DNA of 64,000 bases from Bosea sp. 685 (GCF_031884435.1 NZ_CP134779.1:2852001-2916000); one strand, 5' to 3'. Positions 26,997 through 36,140 are shown, numbered from the stretch's first letter. Notes: generated from the letters alone by a model not told the origin. Made by a program: numbers and translations.

Positions 26997-29594
26997 ATGC
27001 CAGACGCCACAGCGCTCAAGCCCTCCGCCTCAGATGACAGTCTTCGGACATTCTGGGCTTTGTCGCCAAAGCAGATTTGCGTGGCGTTGGAGTGCACGAC
27101 GGATGGTCTTTCATCGATCGAGGCCGCCAAGCGTCTCGACCAATACGGTCCCAACAGCGATGCTACGGCCAAAACCGACAGCCGCTTGCGTGCCGTGCTC
27201 CGGCGCATGCTGGAGCCGCTGTCTCTGATCCTGCTGGCCGCCGGCATCGTCTCTGTGGCGACTGGCGACACGATCGGTGGTTCGATCATCGTCGCCATTC
27301 TTGCGCTCTCGATCGGTCTCGACACCGTGCAGGAAGGCCAGGCGATGAAGGCCGCCGAGGTGCTGCGCCGTTCGGTTGCGCTGAAGGCCGAGGTCAAGCG
27401 CGATGGTGCCTTCGTGCAGATCGATGTCGAGAAGGTCGTCCCCGGCGACCTCTTGCGCGTGCGGGCCGGCGACATCATCCCGGCAGATGCGCTCATTCTC
27501 GACAGTACAGCTTTCACGGCCGGCGAGGCAGCGCTGACCGGAGAACCCTACCCGGTCGAGAAGCGTGCCGGAGCGAGCGAGGCGAAAAGCGCGGCACAGG
27601 CCACCAACGCACTCTTCAGAGGCGCCGTGGCACAGACCGGTGAAGCGATCGCGCTGGCCGTGGGGACGGGACGAGCCACCCTGTTCGGCTCGGCGGCTGC
27701 GGCTCTCGCGGAGAACGCCGATCCGTCGCCCTTCCAGCGGGATCTCCATCAGTTCGGGCTTGTGGTCGCTCGGGCCACCATGGGCCTCGTCGTCGTCGTT
27801 CTGGCCGCGCGCGTCATGCTCGGGCGCCCGGTTCTGGATTCACTGCTCTTCGCCGTGGCCTTGGCCGTCGGTCTGACGCCTGAGCTTCTGCCGATGATCA
27901 CGACCGTGACGCTTTCTCGCGGCGCGTTACGCATGGCGCGCCGCAAGGTGATCGTGAAACGGCTTGCCGCGATCCATGATCTGGGCGCGATGACGGTCCT
28001 CTGCACCGACAAGACCGGCACTCTAACCTCTGCCGAGATCACCCTGGCGCGCAGTCTCGGGCCGGCCGGAGGCGAGGATGCGCACCCGGCGATGCTCGCT
28101 GCCATTGCCGCCGAACTGGGCGGTGACCGAGGTGCATTGGATGCAGCCCTGATCAAGGGCAGCGCGGAGGCCGGCAAGGGATGGACACTGTCGGGCCGTC
28201 GCGCGTTCGATTTCTCGCGCCGCATCGGCTCCGTGTTGGCATCGAGCCCCGACAGTGCTTGCCTGATCGCCAAGGGCGCGCCGGAAGCCATTCTGGAACG
28301 TTGCACGCTGCGACGCGTCGGAGCAGGAACAGCACCGATGGATGCCGCAGCCCACGCTGCTGCGACGGAACTGGTTCGCGCTCTGGCGCAGGACGGCCTT
28401 CGCAGCATCGCTGTCGCCTCGCGCCCCTGGTCGGGCGCGGTGCGCGAGCTCGCCGCGGCGGACGAGGCCGATCTGGTCTTCGAGGGGCTTTGTGCCTTCG
28501 CTGACCCACCAAAGGCAACGGCGGCGGCCGCCATCGCGCGGCTCGCTGCCGCCGGGATCTCGGTCAAGATCCTCTCGGGCGACGATCCCGTCGTGGTCAA
28601 ACGATTGGCGGGGCTCGTCGGCTTGCGTGCCGACAAGGTCCTGAGCGGCACCGATATCGCGGGCTTGAGCCATGACGCGCTTGCGGTGCAGGTCAGGACA
28701 GTGGACGCCTATGGCAGGCTCGCGCCGGACCAGAAATTCAAGATCGTGAAGGCGCTTCAGGCCAGAGGCGCCATCGTCGGCTATCTCGGCGACGGCATCA
28801 ATGATGCCCCGGCACTCAAGGCCGCCGACATCGGGCTATCGGTCGATGGCGCAACGGGTGTCGCGCAGGCCGCCGCCGACATGATCCTGCTCGATTCCGA
28901 TCTTGCGGTCGTGGCCGACGGCGTCGACGAAGGGCGCAGGACCTTCGCAAACATCCTGAAATATGTCCGGATGGGTGCAAGCTCCAATTTCGGCAACATG
29001 ATCTCGATGGCGGTGGCCTCGGTCATGCTGCCGTTTCTGCCGATGCTGCCGACGCAGATCCTGCTCAACAACCTGCTCTACGACCTCTCCGAGATCGGCA
29101 TTCCCTTCGACACGGTCCGCCCGGAGGCGACCGCGAAACCGCAGGTCTGGGATATGAGCAGCCTGCTCCGTTTCGCTGCGGTCCTCGGGCTCCTGTCCTC
29201 GCTTTTCGATCTTGTCACCTTCGGCACGCTGATCTGGATCTTCAAGGCGTCGCCGGAAGAGTTCCGCACGACCTGGTTCCTGGAATCGATGGCGACGCAG
29301 ATCCTCGTCATCTTCATCATCCGGACCAATGGCAGACCCTGGGCCGATCTGCCGAGACCGATCCTCACCGCGACATCGCTCACGGCCTTGCTGGTGGCGA
29401 TGGCCCTCCCCTTCACGCCCATGGGCGCCTGGTTTGGCTTCGTCGTGCCGCCTGCATCGCTGATCGCTGCCATCGGCGCGATCGCCGTCGTCTACCTGAT
29501 CGCGGCGGAGTTGCTGAAGCCGTTTGCCCTGGCCGCACGAGCGCGCCGGAAGATGCCGGTGCGCCACCGCCCCGCGCCTGCGCGGACTGCGTAG
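26997..29594 (+). CDS. P3-type (MgtA-like) cation-transporting P-type ATPase
   Basis: 865 residues. Layout: N-terminal cation ATPase domain with AAKRLDQYGPN, TGEPYPVEK actuator loop (about 180), the MgtA-type LTPELLPMITTVTLSRGALRMARRKVIVKRLAAIHDLGAMTVLCTDKTGTLT block with phosphorylated Asp338, GDGINDAPALKAADIGLSVDGATGVAQAAADMILLD and six C-terminal helices beginning near LPTQILLNNLLYDLSEIGIPFD. This order is that of magnesium-importing ATPases. 13 bp after ackA, so one operon. No Mg-sensing leader is visible. Confidence 0.85.
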   Translation: MPDATALKPSASDDSLRTFWALSPKQICVALECTTDGLSSIEAAKRLDQYGPNSDATAKTDSRLRAVLRRMLEPLSLILLAAGIVSVATGDTIGGSIIVAILALSIGLDTVQEGQAMKAAEVLRRSVALKAEVKRDGAFVQIDVEKVVPGDLLRVRAGDIIPADALILDSTAFTAGEAALTGEPYPVEKRAGASEAKSAAQATNALFRGAVAQTGEAIALAVGTGRATLFGSAAAALAENADPSPFQRDLHQFGLVVARATMGLVVVVLAARVMLGRPVLDSLLFAVALAVGLTPELLPMITTVTLSRGALRMARRKVIVKRLAAIHDLGAMTVLCTDKTGTLTSAEITLARSLGPAGGEDAHPAMLAAIAAELGGDRGALDAALIKGSAEAGKGWTLSGRRAFDFSRRIGSVLASSPDSACLIAKGAPEAILERCTLRRVGAGTAPMDAAAHAAATELVRALAQDGLRSIAVASRPWSGAVRELAAADEADLVFEGLCAFADPPKATAAAAIARLAAAGISVKILSGDDPVVVKRLAGLVGLRADKVLSGTDIAGLSHDALAVQVRTVDAYGRLAPDQKFKIVKALQARGAIVGYLGDGINDAPALKAADIGLSVDGATGVAQAAADMILLDSDLAVVADGVDEGRRTFANILKYVRMGASSNFGNMISMAVASVMLPFLPMLPTQILLNNLLYDLSEIGIPFDTVRPEATAKPQVWDMSSLLRFAAVLGLLSSLFDLVTFGTLIWIFKASPEEFRTTWFLESMATQILVIFIIRTNGRPWADLPRPILTATSLTALLVAMALPFTPMGAWFGFVVPPASLIAAIGAIAVVYLIAAELLKPFALAARARRKMPVRHRPAPARTA

Positions 29595-29606
29595 ATTCCG
29601 ACGCTG
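29589..29606 (+). promoter_or_regulatory. Island motif copy 5 (before first BON gene)
   Basis: GCGTAGATTCCGACGCTG, one base from consensus, overlapping the ATPase stop codon and 183 bp before the BON gene ATG. Confidence 0.7.
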
Positions 29607-29788
29607 ATGACGGAGTAGGTCGCGGGCTGAGCGAGTGGCTGATCTCGTCTCTGCGATGGCCGTCCGCAGGACGCGCATGAGGGAAAGCCGAGGCTTGTTG
29701 CAGCCATCGCAGCAGCCGACAACTGATCGCAGAGCGCCACAGTGCGCAGCCGCAATTTCATAGTTGCGCTCTCCGAGGAGCCGATTGA

Positions 29789-30439
29789 ATGCTGACCGAT
29801 AGCGAAATCCGGAAGAACGTGACCGACGAGCTGGCCTGGGCTCCAGAGGTCGCTGCGGCAGAGATCGGCGTGATAGTCCATAACGGTGTCGTCACCCTGC
29901 TTGGACATGTGCGGAGCTTTTGGGAAAAGGATGCGGCGACCCGCGCCACGCGCGGTGTTCGCGGTGTGCGCGGGGTCGCCGAGGAGTTGGAGGTGGCCCT
30001 GTCGAACGACGCTCAGTTGTCGGACGAGACGATAGCCGCCCGCGCCATGTTCTGCCTGGCGTCCGACGTCTCCATCCCGAACGACCTGGTCAAGGTCACG
30101 GTCGAGAAGGGTGTCGTTACTTTGACGGGCGTATTGTGCTGGCACTATCAGCGCGAGGAGGCCGAGTTCGCTGTTAGCAAGATCGCGGGCCTGACGGGGC
30201 TGGTCAATCAAATCACATTGAAGCCGCGCAAACTTCCCTATGACGTCGCGGCATCGGTGACGCAGGCCTTCACGCGCGGCGGTCTGAACCAGCTCGACCG
30301 TATCACGATCAAAGTCCACGCAAGCGAAATCAGGCTGGGTGGCTATGTCCATACGCCGCACGAGCGCGAAATCGCCGAGATGGCGACATGGTCCGTTCCA
30401 GGCGTCACCAAGGTCGAGAACGCGATCGGCGTCTACTGA
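29789..30439 (+). CDS. BON-domain protein (three BON domains)
   Basis: 216 residues with three consecutive BON (OsmY-like) units of about 65 residues: LAWAPEVAAAEIGVIVHNGVVTLLGHV, LASDVSIPNDLVKVTVEKGVVTLTGVL and ITIKVHASEIRLGGYVHTPHEREIAEMATWSVPGVTKVENAI. No signal peptide, so probably cytoplasmic. BON domains bind phospholipid or stabilise envelopes under stress. Paralogue at 47234-47884 and a broken third copy near 57070-57607. Preceded by motif copy 5. Confidence 0.9.
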   Translation: MLTDSEIRKNVTDELAWAPEVAAAEIGVIVHNGVVTLLGHVRSFWEKDAATRATRGVRGVRGVAEELEVALSNDAQLSDETIAARAMFCLASDVSIPNDLVKVTVEKGVVTLTGVLCWHYQREEAEFAVSKIAGLTGLVNQITLKPRKLPYDVAASVTQAFTRGGLNQLDRITIKVHASEIRLGGYVHTPHEREIAEMATWSVPGVTKVENAIGVY

Positions 30440-30660
30440 GACTGGGCATTGTCAGCTTCCGCGTCGCGCGGCTGAAACGTCGTGTCCTGGCTGGTGGAAG
30501 AGGTCCTTCGGATGAAGGCCGAGGGGTCCCCCCTGCCCCTTCCGCTATCTGCTCCTGACGCTCGCGCCTGAGCGCTGCTTCCGCAGACGTCTTCGCCGAA
30601 AGGACCGTGTCGAGGCACGCTTGCGAGAGCGGTCTCCCCGCGCACTGCAGCCTCTCGATT

Positions 30661-30678
30661 GGGTAGTTTCCGAGGCTG
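30661..30678 (+). promoter_or_regulatory. Island motif copy 6 (before alcohol dehydrogenase remnant and ALDH)
   Basis: GGGTAGTTTCCGAGGCTG, 276-293 bp before the aldehyde dehydrogenase ATG. The gene it first served is mostly deleted, but the site is intact. Confidence 0.65.
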
Positions 30679-30694
30679 TCGGGCAGCGAGCGCT

Positions 30695-30895
30695 TGCACC
30701 ACCCTTGCGGCCACGGATGGGGCCTTCGTCTCTACCGTCGGCACGCCGATGCTCCTCAAGGTTCTCACGGCCCAAAAGATCGAGCCGGAGCTGCCGATCA
30801 CGCAGTGCTCCAAGCTCGCCGACATCCTCGAGGGCTACGAAACCTTCGCAAACGCGACCAAGACCAAGGTTCTGAGGGTGATCATCGAGGCCTGA
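30695..30895 (+). pseudogene. C-terminal remnant of a zinc-dependent alcohol dehydrogenase
   Basis: The last ~55 residues fit the end of class III/Zn alcohol dehydrogenases: VSTVGTPMLLKVLTAQKIEPELPITQCSKLADILEGYETFANATKTKVLRVIIEA. The catalytic and NAD-binding domains are missing. The remaining piece starts right after the promoter region, as if an internal deletion removed the body and left promoter and tail. The aldehyde dehydrogenase gene begins 58 bp on, an arrangement suggesting the two enzymes once formed an alcohol-aldehyde oxidation operon. Confidence 0.65.
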
Positions 30896-30953
30896 CAGGA
30901 TTTGCGACCGCCATTTGGCGGACTCCGAACGAAGACATCTCAAAGGAACAGTC

Positions 30954-32336
30954 ATGACCTATCAGAGCACCAACCCCTTCAACGGGGTGGCCGTCGAGTC
31001 CTTCAACGATATGACCGACAAGGAGCTCGATTCAGCGATCGCGACCGCCGCTGCCTGCTTCGAGACATGGCGGAGGAAGAGTTACGCTGAGCGGGCCGTG
31101 ATCATCGCGAAGGCCTCGGCCCTGATGCATTCCAAGGCCGACTCCCTGGCGAAAACGATGACGCTGGAGATGGGCAAGCGCATCGGCGAGGCACGCGGCG
31201 AGGTCGAGTTCAGCTCGCGGATTCTGGCCTACTACGCCAAGAACGCCGAACGCTTTCTCGCGCCGGTGAAGCTCAACCCGACAGTTGGCGAGGCTCATAT
31301 GGAGAGCAGCCCGATCGGGGTGATCTTCGGCGTCGAGCCGTGGAATTTCCCCTATTATCAGCTTGCCCGCATCGCGGGGCCGCATCTGATGGCCGGCAAC
31401 GTCCTGGTCGTGAAGCATGCCGGCATCGTGCCGCAATGCGCGATCGCCTTCGAGAAGCTGCTGATCGAGGCCGGGGCGCCGATCGGCCTCTACACCAACC
31501 TGCTGATCTCACATGAGCAGGCCGACAAGGTCGTCGACGATCCGCGGGTCAAGGGCGTCTGCCTGACCGGTAGCGTCGCGGCGGGCCAGAGCGTTGCGGC
31601 GAGAGCCGGCCGCAACCTGAAGATCTCCTCCATGGAACTGGGCGGTAGCGACGCCTTCATCGTGCTGGAGGATGCCGATCTGGATCGCACCATTCCCTGG
31701 GCGGTCTGGGGGCGGATGTACAACACCGGCCAGACTTGCTGCGCCGCCAAGCGCTTCATCGTCGTCGAGGCACTTGCCGACAAGTTCCTGGCCAGGTTCA
31801 AGGCGGCATTCGAGGCGCTGAAGGCCGGCGACCCGATGGATGAGAAGACGACGCTCGGCCCGCTCTCCAGCGAGGCAGCTCTGCTGCAGTTGCTTGGACA
31901 GGTGAAGCTTGCCGTCGACAAGGGCGCGAAGCTGGTCACCGGTGGCAAGCGCATCGATCGATCCGGCTCCTATATGGAGCCCACCATCCTGACAGACATC
32001 AAGCCCGGCAACCCGGCCTTCCGGGACGAGTTCTTCGGTCCCGTGGCGATGTTCTTCCGGGTCAAGGATGAAGACGAGGCCATCGCGCTCGCCAACGACT
32101 CCGATTTCGGCCTCGGCGGTTCCGTCTGGTGCAAGGACATCGCGCGCGGCAAGCGCGTCGCCAGCCGCGTCGAGACGGGCATGATGTTCATCAACAACAT
32201 CGACTGGTCCGATGCCGAACTTCCCTTCGGCGGCATCAAGAACTCCGGCTACGGCCGCGAGCTCGGTGACATGGGCATCCAGGAATTCGTGAACAAGAAG
32301 CTGGTTCGCGTCGCCTCCATGCACGCGCCGGCCTGA
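30954..32336 (+). CDS. NAD(P)-dependent aldehyde / succinate-semialdehyde dehydrogenase
   Basis: 460 residues from ATG 30954 after AAAGGAAC. Aldehyde dehydrogenase superfamily: FGVEPWNFPYYQLARIAGPHLMAGNVLVVKHA (cofactor site), LTGSVAAGQSVAA (Rossmann Gly pattern), general base Glu228 in MELGGSDAFIV, nucleophile Cys262 or Cys263 in NTGQTCCAAKRFIVVE, and the FGPVAMFFRVKDEDEAIALAND end block. Closest in style to succinate-semialdehyde dehydrogenases, but the substrate is not certain. The short size (460) is typical of that subgroup. Follows the alcohol dehydrogenase remnant. Confidence 0.9.
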   Translation: MTYQSTNPFNGVAVESFNDMTDKELDSAIATAAACFETWRRKSYAERAVIIAKASALMHSKADSLAKTMTLEMGKRIGEARGEVEFSSRILAYYAKNAERFLAPVKLNPTVGEAHMESSPIGVIFGVEPWNFPYYQLARIAGPHLMAGNVLVVKHAGIVPQCAIAFEKLLIEAGAPIGLYTNLLISHEQADKVVDDPRVKGVCLTGSVAAGQSVAARAGRNLKISSMELGGSDAFIVLEDADLDRTIPWAVWGRMYNTGQTCCAAKRFIVVEALADKFLARFKAAFEALKAGDPMDEKTTLGPLSSEAALLQLLGQVKLAVDKGAKLVTGGKRIDRSGSYMEPTILTDIKPGNPAFRDEFFGPVAMFFRVKDEDEAIALANDSDFGLGGSVWCKDIARGKRVASRVETGMMFINNIDWSDAELPFGGIKNSGYGRELGDMGIQEFVNKKLVRVASMHAPA

Positions 32337-32411
32337 CGGCCCCGCACTGCCGGCCGATGACGCCTGGCGTCGTTGGCCGGCGCTCGAACCGCGCTGTCCG
32401 GAGATAGCCAG

Positions 32412-32483
32412 ATGTACGTCAACATCGCCGTTCTCAAGGAGACACAGCTGCATGAGCGTCGCGTCGCACTTCGTATTGCCTGA
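32412..32483 (+). pseudogene. pntA: N-terminal stub of NAD(P) transhydrogenase subunit alpha
   Basis: A 23-codon frame beginning MYVNIAVLKETQLHERRVAL, which matches the first residues of PntA and alanine dehydrogenase-type proteins, then ends in TGA. Nothing downstream continues the similarity. It sits 75 bp after the aldehyde dehydrogenase, as the start of a gene truncated by deletion. Confidence 0.5.
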
Positions 32484-32525
32484 CACTGAGCTTGTCAGGC
32501 TCGAAGGGTGCCGGCGACGGATGTC

Positions 32526-33281
32526 TCAGCGATCGCCCAAGCCAAGACAAGCGATCATGGTCTCGATCACACGCTTCGTCTCTTCAGGATCGCGAACCTG
32601 AATTGCGCTGACGCCCGCATCCTTCACCGGCTCGTCGTTCCCTCCTGGAAACAAGGCGTCGCCGGCGAAGATCATCTCGTCCAATCGCACGCCCAGAACG
32701 TCACGCAGCTTTCTGATCCCGTAGGCCTTGTCTATTCCTGGTCTCGTGACATCGACCGACGTGGTTCCGCCGAGACGTACGGAGAAGTCCGGAATCGATT
32801 GGTCGAGCAGAGCCTTGATGCCTTTGCGCTTGGCGAAATCGGGATCCCATTTTGCCTTCTCGTCCAGCGGCGCCTGCTGGCCGATGGCCGAAAAAGTGAT
32901 CTGGCTGCCGCGATCCTCGATTTGCGGCCCCCAGATCCGGTCAGGAGCGATCTTCAAGGCTGCAACAGCAAGCGCGATGGATTTGACGATCATGTCCTTG
33001 TCGTCTTCGGCCAGATCGTCGGAGTACAGCTTCTCCCAGCGCGTCGTATAGCGGTAGAACTTGGTGCCGCACGTCGGAAGCAGCGAGAGGCGATGAATGT
33101 TGGCCGTCATCTCCAGGCGGGCAACGACCTGAGTCTCGAACTGCGGCCAGTCGCCGCCCGAGATGATGGCGACGGGAACGATGTCGAGCAGCGAGCCCAG
33201 CAGCCTCCCCATTTCTGCGTCGATCGGAGACTTGCTTTGAGCAAGCGTGCCATCGAGATCGAAAATGGCCAGCGCTTTCAT
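32526..33281 (-). CDS. HAD-IIB hydrolase resembling eukaryotic-type phosphomannomutase
   Basis: 251 residues. HAD core: motif I AIFDLDGTLAQSKSPI (nucleophile and acid Asp pair), motif II AIISGGDW, and motif IV region DEMIFAGDALFPGGNDEPVKDAG. The cap contains GSQITFSAIGQQAPLDEKAKWD and VRLGGTTSVDVTRPGIDKAYGI, the pattern of PMM1/PMM2-like enzymes, which convert mannose-6-P to mannose-1-P; a phosphatase role is also possible. Located beside the divergent phosphomannose isomerase gene. Motif copy 7 lies about 230 bp upstream in its direction. Confidence 0.8.
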   Translation of the reverse strand: MKALAIFDLDGTLAQSKSPIDAEMGRLLGSLLDIVPVAIISGGDWPQFETQVVARLEMTANIHRLSLLPTCGTKFYRYTTRWEKLYSDDLAEDDKDMIVKSIALAVAALKIAPDRIWGPQIEDRGSQITFSAIGQQAPLDEKAKWDPDFAKRKGIKALLDQSIPDFSVRLGGTTSVDVTRPGIDKAYGIRKLRDVLGVRLDEMIFAGDALFPGGNDEPVKDAGVSAIQVRDPEETKRVIETMIACLGLGDR

Positions 33282-33284
33282 GGT

Positions 33285-33431
33285 TCAGCGTCGATCACGA
33301 TGAGACAGGGCTGTCATGATTGCCTCGGAGCTGATGTCGCATTGAGGTTCCGCCTCTTGATGGAGGGCGTTTCGAGATGGCCAGGCGCCCACTCCGGTCG
33401 CGACAAAAGCTGTCATGAAGGTGATCCGCAT
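33285..33431 (-). CDS. Possible 48-residue protein ahead of the HAD gene
   Basis: MRITFMTAFVATGVGAWPS start, then polar residues ending LSHRDRR; the TGA stands 3 bp before the HAD ATG, which suggests translational coupling. The N-terminal hydrophobic stretch could be a signal. Too short for certainty. Confidence 0.3.
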   Translation of the reverse strand: MRITFMTAFVATGVGAWPSRNALHQEAEPQCDISSEAIMTALSHRDRR

Positions 33432-33512
33432 GGCCTCGTCTCTCGATCAGGACGCGCCGCCCAAACATGCGGTCGGCTGACGATCCGACCATAGGCTTGC
33501 ACCATTCGCGAA

Positions 33513-33532
33513 CCCAGCGGCGGAAACTACGC
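33513..33532 (-). promoter_or_regulatory. Island motif copy 7 (before HAD gene)
   Basis: Minus strand GCGTAGTTTCCGCCGCTG: one base differs inside the core (C for A after CCG). It faces left, toward the small ORF and the HAD gene, while copy 8 faces right toward manA. Confidence 0.65.
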
Positions 33533-33668
33533 ACGGCACGCCATTAGAAATGCGCTCAATGCGCGATTGAAGGCAACTCACTCGCGGCACCCACGCGAGC
33601 CGTCGCACATCAATCGGTTCCTTATACCCTTTCGGCTCGGCACAGGCGCGCGCCGCCGCCTCAAAGCT

Positions 33669-33686
33669 GAGTAGTTTCCGATTCTG
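33669..33686 (+). promoter_or_regulatory. Island motif copy 8 (before manA-glycosyltransferase operon)
   Basis: GAGTAGTTTCCGATTCTG, 84-101 bp before the manA ATG. The divergent partner is copy 7. Confidence 0.7.
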
Positions 33687-33769
33687 CCGGTGTGACATCA
33701 AGGGCGGCTAAGCTTTGGAGCTTCGCCATGAGAAGGCGCCCCACCGACGCGCAGCATCAGGAGACACGG

Positions 33770-34726
33770 ATGACGATCGAGAAGGCTCTCCGGCTGGACA
33801 TCGAGAAGCCCTGGGGTTGCATTGATCGCGGACGTTGGGCGGGGCATTCCACTGCCCATGACATGATCGGCGAGACTTGGTTCCAGCGGCCCAACGCGGT
33901 CGATGTGGAGCCGGAATTGCTCGTAAAGCTCCTCTACACCAGCCAGCGTCTCTCGATCCAGGTCCATCCTGACGATGCATCGGCAAGGGCTATGGGGCTT
34001 CGGAACGGCAAGACCGAAGCCTGGTACGTGCTCGCAGCGGCTCCTGGCGCCGAAGTGGCTGTCGGGCTCAAACGCCCGATCACCGATGCCGAACTGCGCG
34101 TCAGCATCGTCGATGGCTCGATCGAGAGCCTGATCCGGTGGCGGCCGGTGAAGGTCGGCGAATTCGCTTTCGTGCCCGCCGGCACGATCCACGCGATCGG
34201 TGCGGGTCTCGTCTTGGCCGAGATCCAGCAGCGCAGCGACACAACCTTCAGGCTGTTCGACTATGGCCGTGGCCGCGAGCTTCAGATCGCGAGCGCGCTC
34301 GCCGTCGCGCGAGCGGAGGTGGCGCCCTCTCAGGCCGGCTCTCTGCGGCTGTCGCAAGCCCGGACGCTGCTCCTGGCCGACCCGCATTTCGTGATCGAGC
34401 ATTTGGATCTGCCGGGGCATTCGGCTTGGCGATTGTTCGCCGAGCACGAGACTTGGCTGTTGGGGATTGCGGGCGAAGCGCTCGTCGGCGAAGTCGGATT
34501 TACGATGGGCGAGAGCCTCTATCTGCAGGAGCAGCAAGCGACGCTGCAGGTTGGTGCATCGGGCCTTCGGGCCTTGGTCGCCTATGTCGGCGGCGCATCC
34601 GATCCGATGCTACTCACCGAGATCGACCTCAAAACGGAAACATCGCCGGTCGCCCGGGTGCCACCGCTCTCCAATCCCGGCAGGCTGCCGCCCGCAATGG
34701 CCAACACGCCGGAGGATGCCCAATGA
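33770..34726 (+). CDS. manA: Mannose-6-phosphate isomerase, class I
   Basis: 318 residues from ATG 33770, chosen because CAGGAGACACGG stands directly upstream; the frame is open to 33692. Zinc-dependent isomerase interconverting mannose-6-P and fructose-6-P. Seen: KPWGCIDRG, LVKLLYTSQRLSIQVHPDDASA (zinc Gln and His), NGKTEAWYVLAAAPGAEVAVG (zinc Glu) and FVPAGTIHAIGAGLVLAEIQQRSDTTFRLFDYGR (zinc His). Its ATGA overlaps the glycosyltransferase start, so the two are translationally coupled. Confidence 0.93.
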   Translation: MTIEKALRLDIEKPWGCIDRGRWAGHSTAHDMIGETWFQRPNAVDVEPELLVKLLYTSQRLSIQVHPDDASARAMGLRNGKTEAWYVLAAAPGAEVAVGLKRPITDAELRVSIVDGSIESLIRWRPVKVGEFAFVPAGTIHAIGAGLVLAEIQQRSDTTFRLFDYGRGRELQIASALAVARAEVAPSQAGSLRLSQARTLLLADPHFVIEHLDLPGHSAWRLFAEHETWLLGIAGEALVGEVGFTMGESLYLQEQQATLQVGASGLRALVAYVGGASDPMLLTEIDLKTETSPVARVPPLSNPGRLPPAMANTPEDAQ

Positions 34727-35970
34727 CGCGACAGCAGAAGATCGCCTTCATCGGCAACTCACTGCCGCGCCGTTGCGGCATCGCGACCTTCACGACCGAC
34801 CTGCATCAGGCGATCGCCAGGTCCGGCTCCGTGCAAGGTGCCGGCATCGTGGCCATGACCGACCACGACCACGTCTATGATTATCCGCCCACAGTCCGGT
34901 TCCAGGTGCGCGACGACCGTATCGAGGACTATGTCGGCGCCGCCGAGTTCCTGAACAGGGGGACGTTCGACATCGTATCGCTGCAGCACGAATTCGGCAT
35001 CTTCGGCGGGGAGACGGGTAGCCATATCATGGCGCTGCTCTCGCGCCTGACGATGCCGGTCGTCAGTACGCTCCATACGGTTCTCGCGCAGCCGACGCCG
35101 GCCTATCGTCGCGTCATGGATCAGGTCATCGACGCATCGGCGAAGATCGTGGTCATGGCTGAGAAGGCCCACGAGCTCCTAGAGGCCGTCTATCGCGTGC
35201 CGTCCGACAAGATCGAGGTGATCGCCCACGGTATCCCGGCCTTCCCGTTCGTAGAGCCCGACGATGCCAAGACGCAATTCGGCTTTGCGGGCCGGACCGT
35301 GATCCTGACCTTCGGCCTGCTCTCGCCCAACAAGGGCATCGAGGTCATGATCGACGCCATGCCGGCGATCATCGCGAGCCGGCCCGACGCGCTCTACCTC
35401 GTGCTCGGCGCGACACACCCCAACCTCGTGCGGGAGCAGGGTGAGGCCTATCGCGCGAGCCTGATTGCGCGCGTCAAGGAACTGGCGGTCGAAGGCCATG
35501 TCGTCTTCCTCGACCGTTTCGTCGATCGGCCGACCCTGCTGGGCTTCATTGCCGCATGCGATGTCTATGTGACGCCCTATCTGAACGAGGAGCAGATGAC
35601 CTCGGGCACGCTGGCCTACAGCTTCGGCCTGGGCAAAGCCGTCGTCTCGACGCCCTATTGGCACGCCCAGGAGTTGCTCGCGCACGGGCGTGGCATCATC
35701 GTACCGTTCGGCGATGCGGTGGCCACCGGTGCCGAGATCGCAACGCTGCTCGGGGATGCGCCTCGCCTGCGGTCGATGCGCAAACGCGCCTATGCCAGCA
35801 GCCGCTCGATGACATGGGAACGCACCGCGGAACGCTATCTCTCCGTCTTCGCGCGGGCGGGCATCTTGCAACGCTCCAAGCTCGTCGCTCGCCAGAATCC
35901 GCGGCCCGCCGCCACGCCCCTGCAGGAGCTGTTACCGGACACGAAGACCGGCCATCTCATTGCGATGTGA
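34723..35970 (+). CDS. GT4-family glycosyltransferase
   Basis: 415 residues; start overlaps the manA stop (ATGA). GT-B fold: N-terminal FIGNSLPRRCGIATFTTDLHQAI with a Gly-rich donor loop, the middle IVSLQHEFGIFGGETGSHIMALLSRL, and the C-terminal Rossmann region LTFGLLSPNKGIEVMIDAMPAIIA followed by YVTPYLNEEQMTSGTLAYSFGLGKAVVSTPYWHAQELL, where the conserved Glu of the EX7E-like motif lies. Donor unknown; with manA just upstream a GDP-mannose or mannosyl acceptor is a reasonable guess. Cytoplasmic. A remnant partner gene follows. Confidence 0.88.
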   Translation: MTRQQKIAFIGNSLPRRCGIATFTTDLHQAIARSGSVQGAGIVAMTDHDHVYDYPPTVRFQVRDDRIEDYVGAAEFLNRGTFDIVSLQHEFGIFGGETGSHIMALLSRLTMPVVSTLHTVLAQPTPAYRRVMDQVIDASAKIVVMAEKAHELLEAVYRVPSDKIEVIAHGIPAFPFVEPDDAKTQFGFAGRTVILTFGLLSPNKGIEVMIDAMPAIIASRPDALYLVLGATHPNLVREQGEAYRASLIARVKELAVEGHVVFLDRFVDRPTLLGFIAACDVYVTPYLNEEQMTSGTLAYSFGLGKAVVSTPYWHAQELLAHGRGIIVPFGDAVATGAEIATLLGDAPRLRSMRKRAYASSRSMTWERTAERYLSVFARAGILQRSKLVARQNPRPAATPLQELLPDTKTGHLIAM

Positions 35971-36140
35971 TGATACGGGTCTGTTCCAGCACGCCATCCA
36001 CGGCGTTCCCAATCGCTCCCACGGCTATTGCGTCGATGACAGTGCTCTCGCCGTAGGACGCGGCGATCATCCGCCTTGTCCCCTTGGCCGAACGGTACGC
36101 GGCGCGGATTGCGCCGCATTGTCAGGGCATGCGGCGGATA
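35960..36140 (+). pseudogene. Stub of the glycosyltransferase-partner gene
   Basis: DTGLFQHAIHGVPNRSHGYCVDDSAL is the characteristic N-terminal signature of a hydrolase-like protein (with HGYCVDDNAR) commonly encoded directly after this GT4 type. After DDSAL the frame shifts: another frame resumes as AAIIRLVPLAERYAARIAPHCQG. The C-terminal majority is missing; GH130 converges right after. Confidence 0.55.
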
